Position numbers and translations under genes: made by a program. The notes under the pieces were generated by a model. That model was not told the DNA's origin, did no database searches, and saw only the letters and a program-made list of their open reading frames with translations. This document shows, in pieces, positions 7,413-15,017 of a stretch of 21,221 bases of DNA (positions are counted from its first letter, which is position 1; every line of letters begins with the position of its first letter). Source of the DNA: an uncultured Propionibacteriaceae bacterium (GTDB lineage: Bacteria > Actinomycetota > Actinomycetes > Propionibacteriales > Propionibacteriaceae); NCBI GenBank assembly GCA_937965785.1, contig CALCKT010000039.1:1-21221 (forward strand), given 5' to 3'.

Positions 7413-8798
7413 ATGAACTTTGCCCGACCCTCTCGTCGTGCTCTTCTCGGTGCCGGAGGGCTGGCCCTGCTGGCCGGCTGTGCTTCTGAGGCGTGGCCCA
7501 CCCCGTCATCCCCGGCGGCAGTGTCCCCAGCCGATGCAACCACCGGCAATCCCTTCGACGCCCTCTACGACCCCGGGTTCCGGCTGACTCCGCTGTCGGC
7601 CGACCCGATCAACACCATCGCCCGGCCGGAACGCTCCACAGGGCTGTCCGACGCCCTGATCGACCCCACCTACGGAACCCGTCTGTACCGCGCGACCGCC
7701 GTCGCCGAAGGAGATGGCGGCCGGATGCGGCACGAGTACTCCAGACGCCAGGCCTTCAACGCCGACGCCACCCGCTACCTGGCCCAGGACGGCAAGGGCG
7801 GCTGGCACCTCTACGACGCCACCACCTTCGGGTATCTCCGCAGGCTGCCGGACCTGGTCGGCGACTGCGAACCCCTCTGGCACCCCGGCGAACCCTCCCG
7901 GCTCTACTTCACCGAACGCAACGGCGGCATGGTCTGGTGGCTGCTCGACGTGGAGACCGGAGCCAAGGAACAGGCCTTCGACTTCACGGGCCAGACCCCC
8001 TGGACCGGGGCCACGTCCTTCTGGACCAAGGGAGAAGGAACCCTCAGCGCCGACGGCAAGGTCCTGGGTCTCATGGCCACCTCCTACGACGCGGGCACTC
8101 AGCGCAACACCTGTCACGGACTCCTTGCCCTCGACCTCGAGAACAAAACCGTGATCGGCACCCTGGACGCCTCGGCCTTCCCGGTCCCGGGGGCTTTCCC
8201 GGACCACGTCTCGACAGCGCCGAGTGGCACATACGTGGTGCCGTCCTGGCTGGCCGGGGAGGGCGGCACCGTCGCCTACAGCACCGATTTCACGCAGTCG
8301 CGCCAGATCTTCGACGGCTCGGAACATTCCGATCTGGCTCTCGGCCCGGATCGCAAGGACCTCCTGGTGGTCGCCGACTACGGGAAGGGGCAGATCGCGT
8401 CCATCGACATCGCGACCGGCGAGCGCAACGATCTGCACACCCTCTACCCGGTCGATGGTGAGGCCTACGCGGTGCACATCAGTGGGCAGGCCTTCGGAGT
8501 CCCCGGGTGGGCGGTCATCTCCACCTACGGCGACAGCGCCGGCCACAACTCCCAGACGCCTTCTCCAACCGTCCGGGCCGAGTACCGGAAGGTGTGGCTG
8601 CTGGAACTCACCCCCGGTGGAAGGGCGCTCAACGTCGCCCACATCCGTGCCGACTGGGACCAAGTCGACGGCGACACCTACTTCCTCGAACCCCAGGCCA
8701 GCGCCTCCCGCGACCTCAGCCGCATCATCTTCGCCACCAACCTCGGCGGGGGAGAGATCAACAGCTACGTCATCGGGCTGCCGTCGGTTTTCGCCTGA
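7413..8798 (+). CDS. Tat-type lipoprotein with propeller-like repeats, function unknown
   Basis: The 461-residue protein starts with a short basic region carrying SRRALL (residues 7-12), which fits a twin-arginine signal. A hydrophobic stretch and the lipobox LAGC follow, with the cysteine at 23, so it should be exported and lipid-anchored to the outer face of the membrane. The mature part has recurring blade-like motifs: LYDATTFGYL (near 131), LLDVETGAKE (near 176), ALDLENKTVIG (near 239) and SIDIATGERND (near 330). These suggest a beta-propeller, as in oligogalacturonate lyase-like or TolB-like folds. No catalytic motif is recognised. AGGAGG (7402-7407) 5 nt before ATG 7413 fixes the start. 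The stop overlaps the convergent TetR gene by 29 bp. Substrate and role are unknown; the Tat signal suggests the protein folds before export. Confidence 0.75.
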   Translation: MNFARPSRRALLGAGGLALLAGCASEAWPTPSSPAAVSPADATTGNPFDALYDPGFRLTPLSADPINTIARPERSTGLSDALIDPTYGTRLYRATAVAEGDGGRMRHEYSRRQAFNADATRYLAQDGKGGWHLYDATTFGYLRRLPDLVGDCEPLWHPGEPSRLYFTERNGGMVWWLLDVETGAKEQAFDFTGQTPWTGATSFWTKGEGTLSADGKVLGLMATSYDAGTQRNTCHGLLALDLENKTVIGTLDASAFPVPGAFPDHVSTAPSGTYVVPSWLAGEGGTVAYSTDFTQSRQIFDGSEHSDLALGPDRKDLLVVADYGKGQIASIDIATGERNDLHTLYPVDGEAYAVHISGQAFGVPGWAVISTYGDSAGHNSQTPSPTVRAEYRKVWLLELTPGGRALNVAHIRADWDQVDGDTYFLEPQASASRDLSRIIFATNLGGGEINSYVIGLPSVFA

Positions 8799-9342
8799 CC
8801 AGACCGGTCAGATACTTCCCGACCACGCCGGCCGGGTCGATGGGGGCCGCGTCCACGGCACGGTACATCAGGACCGCGTCGACCAGGGCGACGAACTCCG
8901 GTGCCTTCTCCTCCGGATCAGCCACACCGAGGGCGCGCAGCAGCTCGACGGCCTTCTCGTCGAAGCTGCGGCGCACCGGGGCGTCGACGGTGAGCTCGCG
9001 GCGCAGTTCGTCATCGTCGCGGACCTCGAACATCAGGGCGAACCGCGCCGCCTGGGCGTCGCCGTTCAGGATGAGGAGCTCGGCCAGCCTTCCCACCAGG
9101 TCGGTGGCCTGCCGGATGGTCAGTTTCCCGGGCACCTCGATGTCGGTCAGGTCGGCCTGCGATTCCGCGGAGAGCTGCTCCATCACCAGACGGATCAGAT
9201 CGCGGCGGGAACGCGCGTAATACGAGGTCGAGCCGTTGGGGAGCCCGGCTGCGGCATCCACCGCGCGGTGGGTCAGGCGGTGGGTGCCGCCGCGCGCTAT
9301 CAGGGTGATCCCCGCATTCGCGATCCGCTGTCGTCGATCCAT
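8770..9342 (-). CDS. TetR-family transcriptional regulator
   Basis: The 190-residue product has an N-terminal helix-turn-helix (about 23-44), with the usual TetR sequence pattern around LTHRAVDAAAGLPNGSTSYYARSR. The C-terminal ligand-binding region is helical. The class normally binds a palindromic operator as a dimer and represses until a small ligand is bound. The gene diverges from the NAD(P)-binding oxidoreductase gene, and two operator-like palindromes lie between their starts, so autoregulation and control of the oxidoreductase are likely. ATG at 9342 is preceded by a GGGAGG-like site 4 nt away. The 3' end overlaps the lipoprotein gene tail by 29 bp. The inducing ligand is unknown. Confidence 0.9.
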   Translation of the reverse strand: MDRRQRIANAGITLIARGGTHRLTHRAVDAAAGLPNGSTSYYARSRRDLIRLVMEQLSAESQADLTDIEVPGKLTIRQATDLVGRLAELLILNGDAQAARFALMFEVRDDDELRRELTVDAPVRRSFDEKAVELLRALGVADPEEKAPEFVALVDAVLMYRAVDAAPIDPAGVVGKYLTGLVRRKPTAAR

Positions 9343-9359
9343 CCGCCCTCCCGTGTATC

Positions 9360-9392
9360 CTCTACGATCATATAGTCTCTACGCTCGTAGAG
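9360..9392. promoter_or_regulatory. two tandem 16-bp operator palindromes, likely for the TetR regulator
   Basis: CTCTACGCTCGTAGAG (9377-9392) is a perfect palindrome with 7-bp arms around a 2-bp centre. Immediately upstream, CTCTACGATCATATAG (9360-9375) has the same left arm and a right arm matching at 5 of 7 bases. The centres are 17 bp apart. The pair lies between the divergent starts of the TetR gene (9342) and the oxidoreductase (9408), where operators of both genes would be expected. Confidence 0.75.
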
Positions 9393-9407
9393 GGATGGGA
9401 GATGCAC

Positions 9408-10145
9408 ATGCACGCGATGATAGTCGGGGGCGGGGCCTCGGGGGTCGCGATCCAGCGCGCCTGCGAGGCCGAGGGGATCCGGGCGCGACAGGTTTCGCGC
9501 TCCACCGGGTTCGACGTGACGGCGGAAACGCTGCCGCCGCTCGAGGCCGACGTGGTGATCGAGGCGACGAACATCGTCGCCACCGGGCGCAAAGCCTGCG
9601 TCGAGTTCTTCGAACGATCCGCACGATCGGTTGCGCACGCCGCGGCCCGGGCGGGAGCGCGCCACATCCTCCTGTCGATCGTCAACACCAACCGGCCGGG
9701 GGTTCAGGGATACGGGTACTTCGCGGGCAAGAAGGCCCAGGAGAAGACGGCCAGGAGGTTCAGCCCGGCCCTGACGATCGTGCGCACCACCCAGTGGTTC
9801 GAGTTCGGCGCCCAGGTCCTGCAACGCAACCGGCTGGGTCCGCTGGGGTTCGTGCCAGGGATGCGCATCAAACCGATCGCCCTCGAAGCGGCGGCCCGGG
9901 TGCTGGCCGAGACGGCATCGGGGAAACGCGGCGGGGAACTCGTCGAGGTGTCCGGCCCCGAGGAGATGACCCTCTGGGAACTGGTGCGAAGAACCCCCAA
10001 ACCCGGGGGAATCCTTCCGGTCCCTGTGTTCCTGCCCACCGGTTTCGGGAGCGCATTCCGGCGCGGAGCCCTGCTCCCGGACCCCGGTGTGGAGGAGGTC
10101 GGACCGGGGTTGGAGGATTGGCTGAATCGCGCGGATCCATCCTGA
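9408..10145 (+). CDS. NAD(P)-binding oxidoreductase, atypical SDR (NmrA-like)
   Basis: The 245-residue product begins with a Rossmann strand and glycine motif, MIVGGGASGVAIQRA (from residue 4). It later has YGYFAGKKAQE (102-112), which resembles the Y-x3-K region of short-chain dehydrogenases. It looks like the atypical SDRs that bind NAD(P)H and act on unknown small molecules. ATG at 9408 is chosen because GGGAG (9397-9401) is 6 nt upstream; ATG at 9402 touches that site and ATG at 9417 remains possible. The tandem palindromes just upstream make it the probable target of the divergent TetR protein, as in many inducible detoxification pairs. Substrate is not assignable. Confidence 0.8.
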   Translation: MHAMIVGGGASGVAIQRACEAEGIRARQVSRSTGFDVTAETLPPLEADVVIEATNIVATGRKACVEFFERSARSVAHAAARAGARHILLSIVNTNRPGVQGYGYFAGKKAQEKTARRFSPALTIVRTTQWFEFGAQVLQRNRLGPLGFVPGMRIKPIALEAAARVLAETASGKRGGELVEVSGPEEMTLWELVRRTPKPGGILPVPVFLPTGFGSAFRRGALLPDPGVEEVGPGLEDWLNRADPS

Positions 10146-10217
10146 CGGCAAATTCTCCCTCGCGGATCGATAGGCTGGGACCGACGATTGACCAGCCGTA
10201 GTCGTTATTCAGTGAGG

Positions 10218-11843
10218 ATGGACGAGTTGAAGATCAGTCTTGGCACGAAGAACTCCGTGGTGGATGTTGCCCGCTCGCAAGCCGTGGCCGCCACCCTGCG
10301 GGAAATGGGACACGATGTGGATGTGGTGCACATCCCCGCCGCCGGTGACTCCGAGACGGTGGGGCAGCTGCGTCTCGGCCTGATGCGTGGTGATTTTGAC
10401 CTGGTGGTGCATCGCATGCACCGCATCCCCAAACAGCAGATGCCGGGTCTGACCTTCGCGGCCATCCTGAAACGCGGTGATCAGCGCGTCGCGCTGGTGG
10501 CCCGCGACGGCCTGACCCTGGAGCAGCTTCCCGAGGGCTCGGTGATAGCCACGCGCTCCAGCCTGCGTCGTTCGCAGCTGCTGAGCATCAACCCCGGACT
10601 CAAGTTCATCAAACGCACCCCCGGGCAGCTCATCGAGTTCCTGGAGAAGGTGCGCACCGGCGAGCTCGATGGCCTGGTGGCCGGGGCCGCCGACTTCGAG
10701 GCCGTGGGGCGTCTCGACCTCGTCACCGAATACCTGGATGACATCCTCCCGGATGCCGGGCTGGGGGCCATCGGTCTCGAATGCCGCAGCGAGGACAAGG
10801 AACTCATCGGCATTCTCCAGGAACTGGACCATTCCGACACCCGCGTCTGTGTCATGGCCGAACGGGCCGCCTACGCCGCCCTCGACGTCAGCGAAGCGGT
10901 TTCGGTGGCCGCGAAGGCCAAGCGGGAAGGGGTGCTGTCGCTGATCGTCGCGGTCCTGCCGAAGGACGGTTCCAAGGGGCTGATGGTGCAGATGGGCATG
11001 CCCACCTCCGAGTACCACGCCGTTCGCACCGCCCGCCGCGCCGCCGCCTACCTGCGTTCCAAGGGGGCCGAGCAGCTCGGACGCAGCCAGTCGCAGGACG
11101 AAACCGAACCCGAGGCGGAGAACGGCCGCCGGGTCACCGAGCTCGCCAAGGCCAGGATCCTCGTTCCCCGCGAGGAGGGACGGATCGCCCGCGGGCTGCG
11201 TGAACACGGCCTGGACGTCACATCCGTGATGCTGCAGCGCCGCGAGGTGCTTGCGGTCAGTTCCACCCTGGAGGGCGCCGACTGGGTGGCCTTCACCTCG
11301 GTGCGTGCCGTCGAGAGTGTCCGGGAACTTGGCTGGCGACTCCCGAAGGACGTGAAGATCGCCGCCGTCGGTGCCGGAACGGCGGATACGCTGCGCGAGA
11401 TGGGCTACCACGTCGACCTGGTGCCCGAGGGGTCGGCCGGGGTCCACGCGCTCCTTGACATCTGGCCCACGGGCGACGGAACGGGAACGGTCCTGGTTCC
11501 CGGTTCGGCCCTGCTCGCGCCGGGGTTCATCTCCGGGCTTCACGCGAAGGGCTGGAAGGCCCAGCTGATTCCCGTCTACACCATGCAGCTGCTGCGGGAG
11601 GCACCCACCGACATCCGCGAGATGTGGGAGGAAGGGGCCTTCGACGCGGTGATCGTCACCTCCGGATCGAATGCGATAGCCGTGGGGCGCCTCCTCGGCT
11701 GGCATCCCGAGGTGCTGGTGTTCGCCGTCGGCGAGTCCGCCACCAAGGTGCTGGAACGGGCCGGGATCAAGGTCGCCGCATGCACCGAGAACTACTCCGC
11801 AACCGAGGTGCTGAGGATCCTCCGCGAGGTCATCGAGGGGTAG
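10218..11843 (+). CDS. divergent HemC-HemD-like fusion with a degenerate HemC active site
   Basis: The 541-residue protein has a hydroxymethylbilane-synthase-like half (1-285), a charged linker (286-310) and a uroporphyrinogen-III-synthase-like half (311-541). The HemC half keeps SSLRR (114-118), LGAIGLECR (182-190) and ERA (215-217). The catalytic pair KD of KDLP is HR in MHRIP (H68, R69). The cofactor cysteine of GGC aligns with E226, the RGN motif is disrupted, and about 12 residues of the active-site loop are missing. It should not bind the dipyrromethane cofactor. The HemD half keeps FTSVRAVESV, VLVPGSAL and PVYTM, all shared with the hemCD product at 17278-18885. TTG at 10227 is a second candidate start: GAGG (10214-10217) is 9 nt before it but touches ATG 10218, and HemC proteins normally begin at that point. 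A possible -10, TAGGCT, lies at 10171-10176. The gene ends at a strong hairpin facing hemQ. Confidence 0.82.
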   Translation: MDELKISLGTKNSVVDVARSQAVAATLREMGHDVDVVHIPAAGDSETVGQLRLGLMRGDFDLVVHRMHRIPKQQMPGLTFAAILKRGDQRVALVARDGLTLEQLPEGSVIATRSSLRRSQLLSINPGLKFIKRTPGQLIEFLEKVRTGELDGLVAGAADFEAVGRLDLVTEYLDDILPDAGLGAIGLECRSEDKELIGILQELDHSDTRVCVMAERAAYAALDVSEAVSVAAKAKREGVLSLIVAVLPKDGSKGLMVQMGMPTSEYHAVRTARRAAAYLRSKGAEQLGRSQSQDETEPEAENGRRVTELAKARILVPREEGRIARGLREHGLDVTSVMLQRREVLAVSSTLEGADWVAFTSVRAVESVRELGWRLPKDVKIAAVGAGTADTLREMGYHVDLVPEGSAGVHALLDIWPTGDGTGTVLVPGSALLAPGFISGLHAKGWKAQLIPVYTMQLLREAPTDIREMWEEGAFDAVIVTSGSNAIAVGRLLGWHPEVLVFAVGESATKVLERAGIKVAACTENYSATEVLRILREVIEG

Positions 11844-11855
11844 GCGACGGAACCG

Positions 11856-11902
11856 AAGTCACGTGGGGTGGGGCATTCGAGATGCCCCACCCCACGTGAC
11901 TT
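11856..11902. terminator. perfect 21-bp hairpin between convergent genes
   Basis: The left arm (11856-11876) and right arm (11882-11902) are exact reverse complements over 21 bp, around the loop TCGAG. The stem is G/C-rich in its middle and its outer end is AAGTCACGTG. It begins 12 bp after the HemC-HemD-like gene and lies 35 bp from the hemQ stop codon, so it can stop transcripts from both sides. There is no long U-tract, so it may work as an intrinsic terminator of the actinobacterial type or as an RNA stabiliser. Confidence 0.85.
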
Positions 11903-11937
11903 GTTGACCCGATCGATTTCGGGGAGTGCCGGACCTG

Positions 11938-12651
11938 TCAGCTCCGGGGCTGGCGGGAGACCCACTCCTCAAGGGTGACGCGGGGACCGGTGAAGAACGG
12001 GGTCTCCTCGCGCACGTACAGCCGGGCCTCGGCCGCGCGCTGGTGCCGCATAGCGTCGGTCAGGCGATGCAGCTCGTCGGCCTCGAATGCCAGCAGCCAC
12101 TCGTAGTCGTTCAGCGCGAAGGCCGAGGTGGTGGAACCCGGGACATCGGGGTATTCGCGGCCCATGCGGCCGTGGGCGGCCAGCATCTTGGAGCGGCGTT
12201 CCTCCTCCATGTAGTACCAGTCGTAGCTGCGCACGAACGGGTAGACGCACGCCCACGGGCGGGGTGCGACACCGGAGAAACAGGCCGGGGTGTGGCCGCG
12301 GTTGAACTCGGCGGGCCGGTGCACGCCGATGCAGGACCACACCGGCTCCAGGTCCCGGCCCAGCCCGGAGCCGCGCAGCGCGTGGTAGGCAGCCTGCAGC
12401 CGGTGCGGGTCGTCGGCCAGGGTCCACAGCATCAGATCGGCGTCGGCGCGGAAACCACCGATGTCGTACCAGCCGCGGATGCTCACCCCGCTGTCGAGCA
12501 CCGCCTCCTCCGCGGCCGTGGCGTCGGGATCGCGCAGCGGACCCGCGGTGCGGAACACCGAGTACATCACGTAGTGCGGGGTGGCATTGACCTCCTCGGC
12601 CGAGATCAGATGGTCGCGCGGATCAGTGTGCGCGTGATGCGGATGGGACAT
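11938..12651 (-). CDS. hemQ: coproheme decarboxylase (HemQ/ChdC)
   Basis: The 237-residue protein carries out the last step of the coproporphyrin-dependent pathway: peroxide-driven decarboxylation of two propionates of coproheme to give haem b. It belongs to the chlorite dismutase-like family. VYPFVRSYDWY holds the catalytic tyrosine (Y137). MLAAHGRMGRE holds the proximal haem ligand (H160). FNRGHTPACF places H120 where actinobacterial enzymes have a distal histidine. AAGGAG lies 7 nt before ATG 12651. The start overlaps the end of hemH by 29 bp, so it is the last gene of hemA-hemH-hemQ. Presence of this protein marks the pathway as the Gram-positive (coproporphyrin) type. Confidence 0.95.
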   Translation of the reverse strand: MSHPHHAHTDPRDHLISAEEVNATPHYVMYSVFRTAGPLRDPDATAAEEAVLDSGVSIRGWYDIGGFRADADLMLWTLADDPHRLQAAYHALRGSGLGRDLEPVWSCIGVHRPAEFNRGHTPACFSGVAPRPWACVYPFVRSYDWYYMEEERRSKMLAAHGRMGREYPDVPGSTTSAFALNDYEWLLAFEADELHRLTDAMRHQRAAEARLYVREETPFFTGPRVTLEEWVSRQPRS

Positions 12652-13702
12652 GGGTTTGCTCCTTCTGCGGATGTGGGAGGCAGCAACGTGCCGGCTCCGT
12701 TAGGCAGGGATAGTGGGGTGGGGCGAGTTCGCCCCGCGCCACGGCGGCCTGCTCGAGGAGAAGATCGGCCAGGGTGGCGATGAAGTCCGGGTGGATGCCG
12801 GCGGTGGCGGCGCGTTCGTAGTCGAAACCGGCCGCTGCTGCCGATTCGCGGGCCTGGGTGTCCAGGTCGTAGGCAACCTCCATGTGGTCGCTGATGAAAC
12901 CGATCGGGGCGGTGACCACGCCGGCGACGCCCGTCAGCTCGGCCAGGCGGTCGTTGACGTCGGGTTCGAGCCAGGAGATGTGCGGGCTGCCCGAACGGGA
13001 ACAGTAGACCAGCTCCCAGTCGAGACGCTCACCCAGGTGGGCCTCGGCGGCCTCGGCCACCCGGGAGGCAACCCTGATGTGCTGGGCGTCATAGCGGGCG
13101 GCGGGGGTGCCATCGGCGGAGGCGGTGTTCATGGCGACGGGAATGGAGTGGGTGACGAACAAAACCTTCATCACCCCCTCGCCGATCCGGGACCGCAGCG
13201 CCTGCACAGCCGAGACCAGGGCGTCCACATTGGCCGAGATGAAACCTTCGCGCTCCGAATAGGGGCCGGTCTTGTCGATGACCACGCCGGGTATCTGTTC
13301 CATGACGGCGGCCAGGTTTTCCCGGTACTGACGACAGGCCGAATAGCAGGAATAAGCGGCGGTGGTCAACGCCACCACCCTGTCGTGACGGTCACGGTGC
13401 AGGGCGGAAACGGTCTCGGCGAAGAAGGGGGTCCAGTTGCGGTTCCCGATCACGACGGGACGGGGACAACCTCGTCTTCTCAGCTCCGCGGCGAGAGCGT
13501 CGCGGAGTGCCTCGTTCTGTTCGTTGATGGGGGAGCGGCCACCGAAGAGATGGTAGTGCTGGGAGACCTCCAGCAGGCGTTCGTCCGGCACCCCCCGTCC
13601 CGCTGTGGCGTTGCGCATGAAGGGCAACACGTCCTCTGTGCGGCGCGGACCCCCGTAGGAGGCCAACAGCACGGCCGAATACGGGCTCAGGGCGTCACTC
13701 AT
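12623..13702 (-). CDS. hemH: coproporphyrin ferrochelatase (HemH/CpfC)
   Basis: The 359-residue protein inserts ferrous iron into the porphyrin ring; in this pathway type the substrate is coproporphyrin III. Active-site residues are visible: H185 in VLFVTHS and E275 in ISDHMEV. Near the C-terminus C333, C340 and C341 form a C-x6-C-C cluster, with internal cysteines at 119 and 123. This closely resembles the ligands of the [2Fe-2S] cluster described for actinobacterial ferrochelatases, though the last two cysteines are adjacent here. ATG 13702 overlaps the hemA stop as ATGA, with GGAG 6 nt upstream; in-frame codons further upstream lie inside hemA and are not needed. The C-terminal tail overlaps the hemQ start by 29 bp, so translation is probably coupled through all three genes. 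Confidence 0.95.
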   Translation of the reverse strand: MSDALSPYSAVLLASYGGPRRTEDVLPFMRNATAGRGVPDERLLEVSQHYHLFGGRSPINEQNEALRDALAAELRRRGCPRPVVIGNRNWTPFFAETVSALHRDRHDRVVALTTAAYSCYSACRQYRENLAAVMEQIPGVVIDKTGPYSEREGFISANVDALVSAVQALRSRIGEGVMKVLFVTHSIPVAMNTASADGTPAARYDAQHIRVASRVAEAAEAHLGERLDWELVYCSRSGSPHISWLEPDVNDRLAELTGVAGVVTAPIGFISDHMEVAYDLDTQARESAAAAGFDYERAATAGIHPDFIATLADLLLEQAAVARGELAPPHYPCLTEPARCCLPHPQKEQTHVPSASRAH

Positions 13703-14970
13703 CTGATCTCCATGGGTTCGGTGGCAAGATCGGCGAAACTGAGCCCCGTCACCGGGCACCGGCGGTGGCTCTGGACGTCGCATTCGTGTTGGGGCTCAAT
13801 GCCGTAGATCTCCTCCATGGCCGCCAGGTAGTCGGCGATCCTGCCCTCCGCGGCGGCGTCGCGTGCGCGTGTCGAGGGGGTGTGCAGCAGTTTCGTGGTC
13901 AGGCGCCGCAACGCCAGGGCGCAGTCGTCGACGGTCAGCGCGCGGCCCTGCGGGAGCCGCGCCACCTCCTCGTCGACGATCCGCAGCATCGCGGCGCGCA
14001 GCGATGCGACCGCGGGGTCCGCGGCACGGGAGGCCAGACGATCGGAGATCTCGTGCACCCCTTCGGCGACGACCCGTTCGGCGTGGGCCGAGTCGGCGGC
14101 CCAGGTGGGGGAGATGGCGGCCTGGATCGCGGCCAGGTCGAGGAGTGTGACTCCCGGGAGGGCGGCAACTTCCGGGTCCACATCCGGCTGCAGGGACAGA
14201 TCGAGCAGCACGATGGGGGTGGCTTCCCTGAGATGGGCGGCGGTCACCACGGGAGTGGCGGAGCCGCGGCAGGTGACCACCAGCATGGCCTTGTTCAGGG
14301 CCGATTCGAGGTCCGTTGCCGGGGTGATGGCGTGCCGCTCGGCGAATCCGCTCGCCCTCCCGGACGAGGAATGGACGAAGATGGTTTCCACCCCGCGTTG
14401 CCGCAGCGCCGAGACCACGGCGCCCGCGTAGGAACCGGTGCCCACCAGCAGCACCCGCTGGTTCTTCCATTCCGTGATCCCGGTCATGTCGAGGCCGACT
14501 CCGACAACCGAACGTCCCGACTCCTGCAGCCGGGTCTCGGCTCTCACCCGCCGGGATGTGTGCAGCGCGGCGTTGACGACGCTGGTCAGGGTGCCGGACG
14601 CGTCACCGGATTCCTGGGCGGCCTTCAGGGCGCGGCGCAGCTGCCCCGTGATCTCCCGTTCGCCGACCACCATCGACTTCAGGCCGGAGGCGACCTGAAA
14701 CAGGTGGGTGAGGGCGTCCTCGCCCTCGTGGACGGACCAGTCGGGTTGGGAGTCGAGTTCGCGGGCCAGCCTCAGGCGCAGGTGGGACTCGGGTACCTTC
14801 GGGGAGTCGATTATGAACTCGAGCCGGTTGCAGGTTGCGAGGGTGATCAGACCTTCGACGCCGGCGGTGTGCCGCAAGGAAGCGGACAGGGTGTCCGCAT
14901 GTTGAGATACACGCTGGACCTCGGTCAGACCGTGGAGGTCATGCGTTACGGACAGGATGCGAAGGTTCAC
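13699..14970 (-). CDS. hemA: glutamyl-tRNA reductase (HemA)
   Basis: The 423-residue enzyme reduces glutamyl-tRNA to glutamate-1-semialdehyde with NADPH, the first and usually the controlled step of haem synthesis. The catalytic cysteine is C47 in LATCNRLE. The conserved GLKSMVVGEREITGQLRRA and the nucleotide-binding VLLVGTGSYAG follow in order, then the C-terminal dimerisation helix (LRRLTTKLLHTPSTRARD). GTG at 14970 gives the family N-terminus MNLRILSVTH and has GGGA about 6 nt upstream; TTG at 14985 is in frame but lacks a site. The last 27 residues form a cysteine-containing tail with C397 and C405-P406 (in HRRCPVTG). A cysteine-proline pair like this can be a haem regulatory motif, so feedback by haem is possible. 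It is first in hemA-hemH-hemQ and divergent from hemE. Confidence 0.95.
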   Translation of the reverse strand: MNLRILSVTHDLHGLTEVQRVSQHADTLSASLRHTAGVEGLITLATCNRLEFIIDSPKVPESHLRLRLARELDSQPDWSVHEGEDALTHLFQVASGLKSMVVGEREITGQLRRALKAAQESGDASGTLTSVVNAALHTSRRVRAETRLQESGRSVVGVGLDMTGITEWKNQRVLLVGTGSYAGAVVSALRQRGVETIFVHSSSGRASGFAERHAITPATDLESALNKAMLVVTCRGSATPVVTAAHLREATPIVLLDLSLQPDVDPEVAALPGVTLLDLAAIQAAISPTWAADSAHAERVVAEGVHEISDRLASRAADPAVASLRAAMLRIVDEEVARLPQGRALTVDDCALALRRLTTKLLHTPSTRARDAAAEGRIADYLAAMEEIYGIEPQHECDVQSHRRCPVTGLSFADLATEPMEIR

Positions 14971-14985
14971 AGTGGTCCCAGTCAA

Positions 14986-14997
14986 CCAGATTTCTGG
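14986..14997. promoter_or_regulatory. small palindrome in the divergent hemA-hemE control region
   Basis: CCAGATTTCTGG has 5-bp arms around TT and lies in the 47-bp space (14971-15017) between the hemA and hemE starts. This short gap must hold the 5' signals of both operons unless promoters extend into the genes. A site here could coordinate both transcripts. I see no convincing -35/-10 pair in either direction, and no known haem-regulator consensus is claimed. Confidence 0.3.
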
Positions 14998-15017
14998 CGA
15001 TAGGGCAGAATTCGACC

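Noticed and set aside
10218..11843. The HemC-HemD-like gene as an ordinary second hemC copy or as a broken pseudogene
   Set aside because: Key catalytic residues are missing, so it is not an ordinary copy. The frame is uninterrupted across both domains, so it is not obviously broken either.
14971..14985. TTG 14985 as the hemA start
   Set aside because: No ribosome binding site precedes it, and the extra five residues come before the conserved family N-terminus.
12713..15003. Long plus-strand frames opposite hemH and hemA
   Set aside because: The minus-strand genes carry all catalytic motifs and ATGA-type overlaps; the opposite frames have none.
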